A DNA stretch of 64,000 nucleotides from Prevotella sp. (GCA_017941345.1 JAGAWQ010000005.1:1-64000); one strand, 5' to 3'. Numbered from the stretch's first letter, positions 26,981-37,311 are shown. Program-made: numbers and translations. Notes: generated from the sequence alone by a model not told the origin.

Positions 26981-29068
26981 TTAGTACCAGTCCTCCGTGT
27001 ATTGCTGGTTGTCGAGCACACTGGTGGGACAGAACTCTACAAAGTCGAGGCCAACGGGGAGCAATGGGTTGTCAGGGTTCAGCGTCTTGATGCGCAACCA
27101 GTTCTCCTGACCCTGCTTGAGCTCGATACGTCCTAATACGTAGCGAACCGTCATGCTGGCTCCATACTCAAAGCGTCCGTTGTTGGTGGTAGTCCATCCT
27201 GTTGACTCAGCATGTCCGCAATAGCTGTACGGACCACGCATGTAGCCACGGTTATGCATGGCGATGTCGGAGGATACACCCATATCGTCTTCCTCAGTGG
27301 CATTCGTCAGACCGATTCGTGGGTCGGTTACCTGCACTGAGGCATCAAAGGGCAGTCCAATGGCCTGCATCGAGGTCACACTGGGTGAGCTGCCGATGTA
27401 GTACTGCATGAATCCGCCATAACTCATCGGGGCATATACCACTCGAATCTCATAGATGCCTGAAGGTACACTGGGCAGTTTGAAAGCCATGTCATAGCGG
27501 CCCCAGAACTGTACCTGGTCTGACTCGAAGCAACGCCATGCGCCATGCAGACAGTATGCCAGACAGAAGTAGTCATCGTACAGCACCATGTTGTCAAAAT
27601 ACTTCGATGGGATACCTGCACGCGAGCCGTCATATGCACTGCCGATGTTACCGTCGCCTGTTGCCCAGTAGCGCTGGCGGTTGTTAATCAGCTCAGGGAA
27701 CAGTGAGGTACAGTTGACGCGTATACGTTCGTTCAGCACTCCCTTCGGCACGATGCGGTTGTATACCAGCATCTTGTTGATGGGGTGTACGTATCCGTTA
27801 TAAGCCAGCAGACTTCCAGTACGGAGCACCATTACACCTTCGTCTACCACGGTGTGCATCGACTCAGAGCCTTGCGAGGCCAGCTGGTCTGTCAGCGTAT
27901 TATTCATGCGGTAGCGGTTGATGTAGAGGTTCTTTCCGTTGCCTATGTTAGAGGGTTCCCAGATTTTCATCATGGTGTGGGGAAGCATCGTCTCATAGTA
28001 GTCGTAGGGGTCGGCATCGGGAGCATAGTTCCAGTAAGCGTTCGAACCCTTCTCATACACCAGCTGGTTGACCGACATCGAGGCATACAGGATATGGTAG
28101 GCCACAAACATATTGAGTGCATTGAAGCGGTTGGTGTAGTCATCGCCGGTGCTTACCGTAATGCCGTTTTCGCTCAGATAGTCGTACCAGTCTGCGGCGT
28201 TAGCATATTGCTCGTTGGCAAATTTTACCAGGTCCTCAAAAGACTTGATATTGTTGGCTTCCATGACTGCGTCTGACTCTGCAAACACGGTAAAGCCCAC
28301 CTTACAGGTCGTCTCTGCTGAGAGTGCGCTGCTGTAATTCTCACGTGGCAGTTGGGTGAAGCTGAAGGTGCCATCGGCGTTGTCGCCCTTCTTCATAAAG
28401 GTAAGCACGGAATCACAGAGACCAGTTCGATGGAAAGCCTCATTGAAGATGGCGTAGGTATCCTTGTTACGCTCCAGCATGTCACCGATGAAGCGCGTGA
28501 AGCGTGGGATGACATTATCTATAACATGGAGCAGACCGTTTGTTGCCTGCTTGTCGGAAGCAGTGATGGTGGCCTTGTTGCCAAGGATGGTATTTCCCGT
28601 GTCCGAAGAGTAGGAGAACTCATAGCCCAGCATAGTGGATATCTCACCGTTACCTGTCATGGAGACGAGGTCGCGGTAAGTCGTCGTGATGTGGTACTTG
28701 ACAATGTTGATGCAAAGGCTGTCGGTGAGTCCCTCAAGTGAGTTCTCTGTCATGCCGTTGTGATCAATGACAGCCTCTTTATCATTGTAAAGACTGTCGA
28801 TATATGCCTGCACACCTTCGTTGGTGGGGGCAAAACAGGTGTAACTTCCATAGGCTGCCATCATTTTGTCATAGCCCACGCGCCCCAGTATGTAGTTGAA
28901 GTCGGTGAGCGTGCTGTCCTGTGCAATGAGTGACTCAATGGTCTCGCCTGTGAAGGTATAGAGGTCTGACTCGTCAGGCTCGGGGTTACAGGCTGTGAAT
29001 GTGGCAGCCAGTATGCATACCCCTGTCAGGAGTGTACTCTTGGTTATATTGATGATGTTAATCTTCAT
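26981..29068 (-). CDS. FAS1 (fasciclin) domain lipoprotein
   Basis: 695 aa lipoprotein with lipobox TFTAC (Cys about 27). The first FAS1 module reads DSTLTDFNYILGRVGYDKMMAAYGSYTCFAPTNEGVQAYI...NGLLHVIDNVIPRF; a second spans about residues 190-370 with its closing VHPINKMLVYN. The C-terminal portion is a predicted beta-sandwich (FKLPSVPSGIYEIRVVYAPM...WLRIKTLNPDN) resembling a carbohydrate-binding or malectin-like domain, which would fit a surface glycan-binding role. It lies between SusD and a second FAS1 gene in the operon, with spacing of 17 bases from SusD. Function is inferred from context only. Confidence 0.78.
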   Translation of the reverse strand: MKINIINITKSTLLTGVCILAATFTACNPEPDESDLYTFTGETIESLIAQDSTLTDFNYILGRVGYDKMMAAYGSYTCFAPTNEGVQAYIDSLYNDKEAVIDHNGMTENSLEGLTDSLCINIVKYHITTTYRDLVSMTGNGEISTMLGYEFSYSSDTGNTILGNKATITASDKQATNGLLHVIDNVIPRFTRFIGDMLERNKDTYAIFNEAFHRTGLCDSVLTFMKKGDNADGTFSFTQLPRENYSSALSAETTCKVGFTVFAESDAVMEANNIKSFEDLVKFANEQYANAADWYDYLSENGITVSTGDDYTNRFNALNMFVAYHILYASMSVNQLVYEKGSNAYWNYAPDADPYDYYETMLPHTMMKIWEPSNIGNGKNLYINRYRMNNTLTDQLASQGSESMHTVVDEGVMVLRTGSLLAYNGYVHPINKMLVYNRIVPKGVLNERIRVNCTSLFPELINNRQRYWATGDGNIGSAYDGSRAGIPSKYFDNMVLYDDYFCLAYCLHGAWRCFESDQVQFWGRYDMAFKLPSVPSGIYEIRVVYAPMSYGGFMQYYIGSSPSVTSMQAIGLPFDASVQVTDPRIGLTNATEEDDMGVSSDIAMHNRGYMRGPYSYCGHAESTGWTTTNNGRFEYGASMTVRYVLGRIELKQGQENWLRIKTLNPDNPLLPVGLDFVEFCPTSVLDNQQYTEDWY

Positions 29069-29085
29069 ATCGTAGTCCTCCTTAA

Positions 29086-30813
29086 TTAATAGTTCTTGTT
29101 AGTGTTATCGTTAGAACTGTAACCTGGGTTTTGCCTTAGCGAAGGACAAATATTCAGGTCAGAGAGCGGTATAGGCATATATAGCCTCGGCTCTGTGTTC
29201 ATCTTGGCTGCTACGGCATTGCCCTTGCCTGAGAGCTTACGCTTCATAAGATTCAGCATTTCGTCGTAGACTGCTACAAACGACTGGCCTGATTCGTTCT
29301 GGTCTGCCAGTACGGTCGTATAGTCGACACCTTCCATGTGTCGATAGCTGTATCGCATCAGGTCGTACCATCGCTTGCCTTCGAAGGCCAACTCGCGTAG
29401 GCGCTCAGCAAGGATGAGCTTCTCCATCGTGCTGATGCCGTCGCTGTAGGTGTTCCACTTCAACGAGTCCGACTCCATCTGCTTAGAGCGGAGGTTGACA
29501 AACTTCACCAAGTCGAAGGCAGCGTGCAGGTGAGAGACGTCAGCGTCATCTTCAGCCAGAGCTGTCAAGGCTTCTGCCTTCATCAGCATGATGTCGGAGA
29601 GTCGGTAGACGATATAGTTCATGTCCAGCGTACTGTTGTAGCCTGGGGCAGTACCCACCTGGCTGGGAGCATTCACGTAAGAATCACCGGCTACATATTT
29701 GCGGATGCGGAGTCCGTCGAAATCGCCAACGGTGACCGTAGCACCGGCAGTATTCGTATAGGTGTTGTTCATTGCACGGTAGTCGGTCATAGTACTTCCG
29801 CTGGTATACACCTCACCACCATATTTGAAAATAGAGGAAGCATAGAGGAAGGGTACAGTTGCGTCTTTTCCATCGTTATGGTTGAAGTACTGTGCCACGC
29901 CTACATTGCCATTGGTGCCATACTGGAACTGTAGCTCAAAGATACTCTCTTCGGCATTTTTGCTGATAAAGACGTTGCTGAATGATTGTCTTCCTTCGCT
30001 CAGATAGTAGTCCTTTTCTTCCGTCTCACCACGTTGGCGGATGTGCTGTGACTTTTTGGAGGCGATAATCTTATTGCAGTAGTTTACTGCCTGCTCATAG
30101 TCAGTAGCCTGATGTCTTACGCTGCCCAGCCAGAGGTAGATGTCTGCCTGCAGGGCATTGATGGCATCGCGTGTGAAATAGCCCACGCGTCGCCAGTCGG
30201 TAAAGGCTGAGGCTGAGATGGCATTCTGCTCGGCTTCCTCCAGGTCTACCAGACAGGCCTTCAACACGCTTTCGGGGTCAGACTGAGCCACGTTGCGGTC
30301 TTGGCTGCTGTCGGAGTAGGCATCTGTGATGTATGGTACATCACGGAAGTTGCGTACGAGATAGAAGTAACACAATGAGCGCAATGCCAGCATCTGTGCA
30401 CGGTCTGACATGTAGTCGCCATTGGTGTAGTTGGGGTCTTCACTCATTACGTCACCTGCGCGATGCAATACGAGATTGCAACGGTTGATGACCGCATAGA
30501 TGGAAGCCCATGTGGCAAATGTGTTGTCAACCTGAGTGTTACCTAAGTTAATCTCCTCAAGGTCTTCCTTGACGGTGCCGGTGATGCTGGCAACGGGAAT
30601 GGCTTCTTCTGAGCGCAGGTCGCCCCATACAATCAGTCGTGAGACAACGTCGGCATTCAGCATACGCTGGTAGGCGGCGTTAACCATCAGTTGCACGTCA
30701 GCCTTCGACTTCCAGAAGTCCTCGTCTACGGTCTTGTCATCAGGCAAGATGAGGGTGTCAACGCATGATACCATCATGATGCTGGCGACAATCATATATA
30801 AATATGTCTTCAT
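29086..30813 (-). CDS. susD: SusD-like outer-membrane glycan-binding lipoprotein
   Basis: 575 aa from ATG 30813, which gives a compact lipoprotein signal (MKTYLYMIVASIMMVSC). An in-frame ATG at 30849 overlaps the SusC stop (TGATG) and would add 12 polar residues; it may serve for coupling. RagB/SusD features: FWKSKADVQLMVNAAYQRM, RAQMLALRSLCYFYLVRNFRDVPYI, LSDIMLMKAEALTALAE, RLRELAFEGKRWYDLMRYSYRH and a closing RLYMPIPLSDLNICPSLRQNPGY. It pairs with the SusC immediately upstream. It differs strongly from the other SusD of this operon. Confidence 0.92.
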   Translation of the reverse strand: MKTYLYMIVASIMMVSCVDTLILPDDKTVDEDFWKSKADVQLMVNAAYQRMLNADVVSRLIVWGDLRSEEAIPVASITGTVKEDLEEINLGNTQVDNTFATWASIYAVINRCNLVLHRAGDVMSEDPNYTNGDYMSDRAQMLALRSLCYFYLVRNFRDVPYITDAYSDSSQDRNVAQSDPESVLKACLVDLEEAEQNAISASAFTDWRRVGYFTRDAINALQADIYLWLGSVRHQATDYEQAVNYCNKIIASKKSQHIRQRGETEEKDYYLSEGRQSFSNVFISKNAEESIFELQFQYGTNGNVGVAQYFNHNDGKDATVPFLYASSIFKYGGEVYTSGSTMTDYRAMNNTYTNTAGATVTVGDFDGLRIRKYVAGDSYVNAPSQVGTAPGYNSTLDMNYIVYRLSDIMLMKAEALTALAEDDADVSHLHAAFDLVKFVNLRSKQMESDSLKWNTYSDGISTMEKLILAERLRELAFEGKRWYDLMRYSYRHMEGVDYTTVLADQNESGQSFVAVYDEMLNLMKRKLSGKGNAVAAKMNTEPRLYMPIPLSDLNICPSLRQNPGYSSNDNTNKNY

Positions 30814-30848
30814 AACTCTTAGTTCTAAATTATTATTTCTTGTCTCCA

Positions 30849-33800
30849 TCAGAATCCAACATTGAGAGTAAACGTAAACTGCTTCGAACGCGGAGTCTGC
30901 GAAGCATCGGCAGCCACACCATAGCCCTGTGGGGATACTTCTGGGTCTACGCCGCTATACTTCGTCCAGATATAGAGGTTGTTCAGTGATGCATAGGCCT
31001 GTAGCTGGTTCAGTCCCCACTTGCTAATCATTTTCTTGGGAAAGTTGTAGGTTATCTGCAAGTTCTGGAAACGCACGAAACCACCGTCTTCCACATATCG
31101 GTCGGAGGGCTGGAAGTTGTAAGAGGTGTTGTACATGGCACGTGGAATCGGTGTCATGTCGCCATCCTTACGCCAGCGATAGTTCACTGATGAACATTGG
31201 TTGTACGTATTGTACATCTGCTCCAGGTTCTGGCGGGCCAGGTTCACCACCTTGTTGCCGAATCGGTACATGAAGCGCGTCTTGACGCTCCAGTTGCCAT
31301 AGCGGAAGGTGAAGTTGAAACCACCGTTCACCTTAGGCAGCGAGTTGCCTAAGTAGACGATATCCAGCTCATTGATTTGTCCATCGTGGTTGATATCCTC
31401 ATAGATGGCATCACCACCCTGGAAGGTATATGTTGACGAACCGGTACCGTTGTTGTTCTCGTAGTTGTAGACAAGACGCTTGGGATGTCCCTGACCGTCC
31501 ATCAGCACGTTTCCGTTCTCATCGCGTACTACGGGGAAGGTCTGGCCTGCAGCCAGGCGGTTGTTGATTTCACGCTCGTAGGTGGCGGCATCCCAGTTGT
31601 TCTCCTTCCTCAGGTTCTCCAGATAGTCATAGGTGTATTGGTAGACACCTTTGTAACGGAAACCGTAGATGGAGCCCAGCGAGTTGTTCAGTTGTACGCG
31701 CAAAGGCCAGTTGCCTCGCTGTGTGACAGCCCATGGGGAGCCAGACTTACCTGTGGAGTAATTGGTATAGGTGTTGTTGAGGGCGTCAAGCACGCTCTCA
31801 TCCATCTCCTTCAGCAGGTTCTCGTTTTGTGCGATGTTGAAGCTGGCATCCATCGAGAACTTACCAATCTTGATGAATTTCTTGGCTGTGAAGTTCAGCT
31901 CCCATCCGTCATTGTTCATCTGGCCTACGTTCATGTAAGACAGGGTGCTGTAACCTACATACGACGGAATGGCCACGCTCTGCATCAGCAGGTCTTTGGT
32001 GACCTTGTGGTAGTAGTCGAAGTCTATCTCAATCATGTCGTGCAGAAGACCGATGTTGAAACCGAGGTTCAAACTCGTCGTCTTCTCCCAGCGGAGGTCG
32101 TCGAGCTTCAGGCCGTCGAGTGTTCCGATAGGCTGCAGATTGGTACCGTAGCCATAGTAGCCTGCCGACGTGTTGTACGTGTTGTAGAACAGGTAATTGG
32201 AGCTGGGGGCCTTACCGTTGATACCCCATGAGGCGCGCAGACCCAACATGGAGAGCCAGTTGCCCTTAATCTTCGTAAAGAAAGGCTCGTCGCTGATGTT
32301 GTATCGGGCAGAGATACCGGGGAAGAGCGCCCACTTGTTCTTGGGACCGAACTTAGAGTCACCGTCAGCACGTAGCGAGAATCCTAAGCTATAGAGTCCG
32401 TCCTTATAGGAGATGTGTCCATTGTAGAGCAGGTTCTGCGAAGCGGAACGTGAATTGCTGCTGGTCATCGACTCGTTGTCATACAGCCATGCGAAGATGG
32501 TGGATGCCGTAATGCCCGGAGGCAGCATGCTCATCTCCAGGAACTGCTTGTTGTACTTCTCTGTGCTCATCTCGTAGCGGGCGAGCATGGTAGCCGACCA
32601 GTCTTCGTTCTTGAAGTGCGGAGTGTAGATTAATTCCAAGCGTCCACCCACCTTGAAGCGGTTGACTTCCGTATTGGTAGCATAGTTGTACATCTGGTTA
32701 GACCAGGTGTTGCTGGCCAGTGAGGCGGGGTAGTAGATGGGACGGCTCGAAGCATAGATATCGAAATCCACGCGACCGTTCAGCGTCAGTCGGCTCTTGT
32801 CGGGCTCTGTGCCCAGCAGTTCGTACTTGACACTGAAGTCTGGGGTCAGACGATAGGTCTCTTCACGGTCTTTGGCCAGGTTGGCAATCGCTACGGGGTT
32901 GCCTAAGCCACGGATGGCATTCAGCTCGTAAGAGGAGTAGTTGCCGTCTTTCGGATATTTGCCTGACTCACTGGGGTTCATGATATAGTATTCATCTGTA
33001 TCAGAGCCATCGGCATTCTGGCGATAGATGCTCATGTTGGGAGCCATCTTCTGCGCCAGTCCGAGAATGTTGTTGCCGTAGTTCCTGTTGTTGTTCGTAT
33101 AGGTCAGTGCGAAGTTGGTCGAGAAGCGGATGCGGTCTGACACGTTGTAGTCGAGCACCAGACGCGTGGTGAACTGCTGGAACTTCTGCTTGATGATTGT
33201 ACCTGTCTGGTGCTTGTAACCAGCAGAGATACGGAAGGTGGCCTTCTCACCACCACCCGACAGGTTCAGGTTATAGTCGTGCTGTCCACCGAATTGTGTC
33301 ACAGCACCCACCCAGTCGGTGTTGTTGTTCCAGTTCTCGTATTCTGACCATGCGGTGTTGTAGTTCAGTTCCTCGATGTTCGTGGTGGCATCAGCCTTCT
33401 GAGTGGGGTTGTAGAATGCCTCCTTCATCAACATGGTATAGTCGTCACCGCTCAGCAGGTTATAGCCGCTGGGCTGCCATGTTCCGGTAAACTTATAGGA
33501 GAAGTTCAAACGGGGTTTTCCGCGTGAACCGTGCTTCGTTGTGATGAGCAGCACACCGTTAGAGCCTTTAGAACCCCATACGGCTGTGGCGGCAGCATCC
33601 TTCAGAACGGTGATGCTGGCAATATCCTCCACGTTCACCGACAGCAGCGAGGCGTATTGCTCCTCGTTGGCATTGGCGAAGTCGAAGTCCTCGTCGGGGT
33701 TGTCGAAGATTTTGTCGTCTACGACAATCAGAGGGTTGGCATCACCGGTAATGGTGGTCACACCACGGAGTCGCATTGAGGTACCGGCACCCAGGTTACC

Positions 33801-34292
33801 TGAGTTGGCCACGATGTCAAGTCCGGCAATCTCACCCTGCAGGGCCTCGTCGGCAGAGGTGAAGGCCATACCCTTCACATTGTCGAGGTCGAAGGTCTGC
33901 TGCGAAACGGATACCTCTTTCTTGGAAATCATCAGTCCGCCAGAGTTCGAGCGCTTGGCCTTGATGACCACTTCCTGCAGCTGGGTTCCCTCAGCTTCCA
34001 ATTTGATGTTGAACACTGTGCGGTTACCGATGGGTAAGACTTGAGTCTTGTCTCCAACATACGAGAAGACCAGTTTGTTCTTGGTGCTCTTCACCTGCAT
34101 AGAGAAGTTACCGTTGAAGTCGGTCTGTACGGCCGACACGATACGGTTGTTGGCATCGCGCTCCACAACGTTGGCCATCATAATGGGACCCTCAGCGTCG
34201 GACAGCGTACCCGATATGCGGACACCCTGTGCCATCAGTGGCAGACAGACGATGTCCAGCAGGACCGTAAATAGTATTTTCTTGATAGTCAT
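30849..34292 (-). CDS. susC: SusC-like TonB-dependent outer-membrane transporter
   Basis: 1147 aa from ATG 34292; the frame extends to a GTG at 34313 but the ATG start gives a clean signal peptide (to PLMAQ). Carboxypeptidase-regulatory-like domain (VRISGTLSDAEGPIMMANVVERD), plug with TSMRLRGVTTITGDANPLIVVDDKIF and SITVLKDAAATAVWGSKGSNGVLLITTKHG, then a long barrel ending FTFTLNVGF. With the following SusD it forms an outer-membrane import complex. It is the second gene of the operon, 46 bases after the first FAS1 gene. Confidence 0.93.
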   Translation of the reverse strand: MTIKKILFTVLLDIVCLPLMAQGVRISGTLSDAEGPIMMANVVERDANNRIVSAVQTDFNGNFSMQVKSTKNKLVFSYVGDKTQVLPIGNRTVFNIKLEAEGTQLQEVVIKAKRSNSGGLMISKKEVSVSQQTFDLDNVKGMAFTSADEALQGEIAGLDIVANSGNLGAGTSMRLRGVTTITGDANPLIVVDDKIFDNPDEDFDFANANEEQYASLLSVNVEDIASITVLKDAAATAVWGSKGSNGVLLITTKHGSRGKPRLNFSYKFTGTWQPSGYNLLSGDDYTMLMKEAFYNPTQKADATTNIEELNYNTAWSEYENWNNNTDWVGAVTQFGGQHDYNLNLSGGGEKATFRISAGYKHQTGTIIKQKFQQFTTRLVLDYNVSDRIRFSTNFALTYTNNNRNYGNNILGLAQKMAPNMSIYRQNADGSDTDEYYIMNPSESGKYPKDGNYSSYELNAIRGLGNPVAIANLAKDREETYRLTPDFSVKYELLGTEPDKSRLTLNGRVDFDIYASSRPIYYPASLASNTWSNQMYNYATNTEVNRFKVGGRLELIYTPHFKNEDWSATMLARYEMSTEKYNKQFLEMSMLPPGITASTIFAWLYDNESMTSSNSRSASQNLLYNGHISYKDGLYSLGFSLRADGDSKFGPKNKWALFPGISARYNISDEPFFTKIKGNWLSMLGLRASWGINGKAPSSNYLFYNTYNTSAGYYGYGTNLQPIGTLDGLKLDDLRWEKTTSLNLGFNIGLLHDMIEIDFDYYHKVTKDLLMQSVAIPSYVGYSTLSYMNVGQMNNDGWELNFTAKKFIKIGKFSMDASFNIAQNENLLKEMDESVLDALNNTYTNYSTGKSGSPWAVTQRGNWPLRVQLNNSLGSIYGFRYKGVYQYTYDYLENLRKENNWDAATYEREINNRLAAGQTFPVVRDENGNVLMDGQGHPKRLVYNYENNNGTGSSTYTFQGGDAIYEDINHDGQINELDIVYLGNSLPKVNGGFNFTFRYGNWSVKTRFMYRFGNKVVNLARQNLEQMYNTYNQCSSVNYRWRKDGDMTPIPRAMYNTSYNFQPSDRYVEDGGFVRFQNLQITYNFPKKMISKWGLNQLQAYASLNNLYIWTKYSGVDPEVSPQGYGVAADASQTPRSKQFTFTLNVGF

Positions 34293-34338
34293 ATCTATAG
34301 GATATATTTTCACTTTTTACTTTTGTTCTTCTCGCATA

Positions 34339-37092
34339 TTACTGACCTGAGTCAAGTGCCTCGGAGAGTTCATGAATCACGCAGAATGACGACGTGTAGA
34401 TGGCTGTGGCCTGCGTACGGGATCTGTTGAACCAGTAGTCACGTGTCATCAGGTTGCTCAGCTTGGAAGAGTCGTTGGCATTGATGGTGTGCGTCTTGCC
34501 AGCACCGTCTGTGACGGTCAGCGTACCGTTGCCGCCGCTGACACGCAGCTCGAGAGCCAGACCGAGGTTGTCGGTACACAGGCTGTTGAAACGACCGCCA
34601 GCTACAACATTGTCGGCATATACCGAATTGCTCTGGAAGTGATAGTGGGTAAAGTCGCGCATCTTGTTAATCATGTCCTTGGCTTTCTTCTTGGCTGCCT
34701 CTGCAGCAGAGCCTTCTTCCGTAGCGTATGCTTCATAAAGTTTCTGGACTTGTTCCCAAGTGGGAAGTCCTGCCTCGTAGGCCTTCTTCATGGCATCGTT
34801 GTTGGGGGCATAGAGCGTGTAATTATAGGTGTTGAACATCTTCACGTTGTAGTCAAGACATCCGTGACCGTCCTTGTCCTGGTTCTGGAAGATGATATAG
34901 GCATCCTGCTCGGTAGTACCGAAATCATTCTTCTCGCTGCTGATGCCTGCCCACTCCAGCAAGTCGCTGTCACCGAATCCTGAGCAGAGGTCATAGAATT
35001 CTGAGAAGCGGCTGTTGCTCTCCAGTGTCTTGCTGACACTGTTTCGCGGAGCCTGGATGACATGGTCGATACGGTAGGCCGTACCGTTCTTCTCGCTATA
35101 TACGTTCTTGATGGTCGGTGCTGTCAAGCCGTTGTCTATCTGCTGACCGCTCATCACCTTGTCGCCAACGTTACCGCCGCTGACCATGATTTCACCACCA
35201 TGTTTCGTCTTGTAATACTTGTTGGTGCCCAGCTTCTCGCCGTCTTCCAGCACTACGGTATGGTAGTTGAGAATGTCGACCATCAGCGACTGCCACTGGG
35301 CAAACTCTACGTTACCACCGCCGTTGAGTATTTCACCAACGGTATTCGTCTCAGGATAGTATCTGTAAGCTTTGGCATGTACGGTAGCTTTCGAGCCTGT
35401 CGTGTCGTAGAAGAATTTAAGTACACGTGGCTCGGCGTGTCCCAGATAGCAGGGGTCTACATAGTAGTTCTCAAAGGCTGCACTGTCGGGGATGAAGAAG
35501 GCAAAGTTGGAACTCATGGACATCAGGTAGTATCTGAACTGCACATTGAGTGGCTGTTGGGAGTCTGGCTCCTTGATGGCCCAGTTGAATACCTTCATGT
35601 CAGGATATACCGACGAAGGAGCCATGACGCTCTGGTACTCGTCGGGGGCTATCAGCTCCAGCATCTTGTAGATGACGCCGTTGTTGGCCATCTTGATGTC
35701 GTATTCCTTCTCAGTGCCTTTGGCTATCTTGTCAAGGGTGATGCCCATATACTCGTTGGCATCGTTCTGTATGGTCTCAAACTTGCTGGGTACGGTAGCG
35801 GTGAATGACGACTTCATCAGGTTGTTGATGAAGGCGGTGAGGATTTCCGGCATCGTGTTATGCAGGGCGTCCAGATTCTCTAACAGGTGAGCCTCGTTGT
35901 TCGCGCTGCCATGGTATTTACCGTAGAGGTCGATGAGGTATGCACCGTCGCCACCCTCGCAGAAGAAGTCGACCATAGCCTTGTTGGTAGGCACGAACAT
36001 CGTAGCGACGTCGGCCAGCGTGTAGTCAACAGGTGATGTCTGGCTGTTGGGGCTGTATTGGTTCCATCCCGGGTCGTAGTTCAGCAGGTAGGTGCTGCTG
36101 ACGATGTTGCCGTCGGGGTCGGTATTCTGTCGGTGGCCTGCCTTGTTGTTCAGGTAGCGCACCTCATAGATGTGGTCGATAGTTGGCCTGCCGTTCTCCT
36201 GTGCCCAGGCATTATAGTTGTTGGTTACCGTGGTATTCTCGTAGGGAGCGCAGAAATAGTCGAGGATGTGACTGAAGTAGGTGGTCTCGTTATCGCTGCG
36301 CAGCACCTGTGCCATATTGCCCGGAGGCACGATGACATCCTCCATCTGGTGGATATATCCGTTTTGGCAGGTGATGTCTCTGTTGATAATGGCATTGTCA
36401 AAGATATAAGCCGAGAGGTCCTCGCTGTAGGGCGTGCCGGTCAGGATGGCAAAGTCGCTCTCGTCACCCAGTGTCGTGATGTCGTTGTTCAACAGGTGCT
36501 CACGGGTGAAGTGTACCATCATGGGACGCGTAGCATCGCTCACCACGTACATGTTGCCCTGAGAGCGGTAGGCATCCCAGTAGCGGTTGTTCTGTGGCAT
36601 CTGGTCAGCACTTGTCAGGCACTGCACCGTGTCGATGACGTTCAGGTTGGTCTGGTGTTTCATGGCAATACCTTGCGACACCTGACTTTCGGTGCTGCTG
36701 GTATTGCTGACGTTGGAGAGCATGCTCACCAATAGGGCATTGTCGAGCATCGAAGAGTAAAGCAACATCTTCTTCTGGGCGTTCGAGAGCTGCTCATAGC
36801 TCGTGACTCCCCAAGAATTGGACTGGAAAAACCTCTGGAATGCCTCGTCGTTAGCAGGGAAAACGGTCTTTGAACCTGTACGGTTGAGCGTCTCGGAATA
36901 GCCGAGGTCGTCAATCAGCCGCAGATAGGTGTTGAATGTTCCCTCCAAGGTTCTGGGGTTCTTCAGTTCCTGATAGATGCTTTCACCAAGCCAGTCGGGC
37001 TTGCTGTCTTCATCCACTGCCTGGTTCTTTTCCACACAAGCAGTCATCAGTCCCGTTAAAGCGAGAGAGATACAGAAAATGAATTTTTTCAT
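34339..37092 (-). CDS. Multi-domain FAS1 (fasciclin) lipoprotein
   Basis: 917 aa, first gene of the FAS1/Sus operon. Lipobox LMTAC (Cys about 19). Several fasciclin modules can be followed: TFNTYLRLIDDLGYSETLNRTGSKTVFPANDEAFQRFF with CQNGYIHQMEDVIVPP; DVATMFVPTNKAMVDFF with NGVIYKMLELIAP; SNFAFFIPDSAAFENY; and YNYTLYAPNNDAMKKAYEAG near the end. Roughly three to four modules make it the largest of the three FAS1 proteins here. Being first, it should be the most abundant transcript of the operon, consistent with a structural surface role. Ligand and mechanism are unknown; the FAS1 call is firm, function is inference. Confidence 0.82.
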   Translation of the reverse strand: MKKFIFCISLALTGLMTACVEKNQAVDEDSKPDWLGESIYQELKNPRTLEGTFNTYLRLIDDLGYSETLNRTGSKTVFPANDEAFQRFFQSNSWGVTSYEQLSNAQKKMLLYSSMLDNALLVSMLSNVSNTSSTESQVSQGIAMKHQTNLNVIDTVQCLTSADQMPQNNRYWDAYRSQGNMYVVSDATRPMMVHFTREHLLNNDITTLGDESDFAILTGTPYSEDLSAYIFDNAIINRDITCQNGYIHQMEDVIVPPGNMAQVLRSDNETTYFSHILDYFCAPYENTTVTNNYNAWAQENGRPTIDHIYEVRYLNNKAGHRQNTDPDGNIVSSTYLLNYDPGWNQYSPNSQTSPVDYTLADVATMFVPTNKAMVDFFCEGGDGAYLIDLYGKYHGSANNEAHLLENLDALHNTMPEILTAFINNLMKSSFTATVPSKFETIQNDANEYMGITLDKIAKGTEKEYDIKMANNGVIYKMLELIAPDEYQSVMAPSSVYPDMKVFNWAIKEPDSQQPLNVQFRYYLMSMSSNFAFFIPDSAAFENYYVDPCYLGHAEPRVLKFFYDTTGSKATVHAKAYRYYPETNTVGEILNGGGNVEFAQWQSLMVDILNYHTVVLEDGEKLGTNKYYKTKHGGEIMVSGGNVGDKVMSGQQIDNGLTAPTIKNVYSEKNGTAYRIDHVIQAPRNSVSKTLESNSRFSEFYDLCSGFGDSDLLEWAGISSEKNDFGTTEQDAYIIFQNQDKDGHGCLDYNVKMFNTYNYTLYAPNNDAMKKAYEAGLPTWEQVQKLYEAYATEEGSAAEAAKKKAKDMINKMRDFTHYHFQSNSVYADNVVAGGRFNSLCTDNLGLALELRVSGGNGTLTVTDGAGKTHTINANDSSKLSNLMTRDYWFNRSRTQATAIYTSSFCVIHELSEALDSGQ

Positions 37093-37153
37093 AAATAGCT
37101 ATTTGTTAATAATTTGATTAGTTCCAAAAGACATTTTAGTAGCTTTAACCGTG

Positions 37154-37161
37154 CAAAGGTA
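37154..37161 (-). promoter_or_regulatory. -7 promoter element of the FAS1/Sus operon
   Basis: TACCTTTG on the minus strand, 62 bases before the first FAS1 ATG at 37092, with TTG about 16 bases upstream. No other good promoter is seen down to 19908, supporting a single seven-gene operon. Confidence 0.65.
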
Positions 37162-37253
37162 TGCAAAAAAAGTGAAACAAGAAAATAAATAACTGAAAAT
37201 TTATTAATAGGATGCAAAATAACCTATAAATGATTAATATCAAATGAATACAG

Positions 37254-37302
37254 CAGTCCCCCTGTACCACGACGGGTACAGGGGGACTGTCAGTTTTTTT
37301 TT
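37254..37302. terminator. Strong hairpin after left phase-variable lipoprotein
   Basis: Perfect 15-bp arms (37254-37268 and 37275-37289, CAGTCCCCCTGTACC type) with a 6-base loop. The T tract (about 37294-37302) is on the plus-strand side, so for the minus-strand lipoprotein gene it is a hairpin preceded, not followed, by the A/T run. It probably still limits read-through into the FAS1 promoter region. Confidence 0.6.
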
Positions 37303-37311
37303 AGAAGGGAT

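Noticed and set aside
30814..30849. Upstream start of the second SusD
   Set aside because: It would put 12 polar residues before the lipoprotein signal; kept only as a possible coupling start.
37254..37302. Standard rho-independent terminator for the left lipoprotein
   Set aside because: The T tract is on the side that would serve plus-strand transcripts, and no plus-strand gene ends there; it is reported as a hairpin with reduced confidence.
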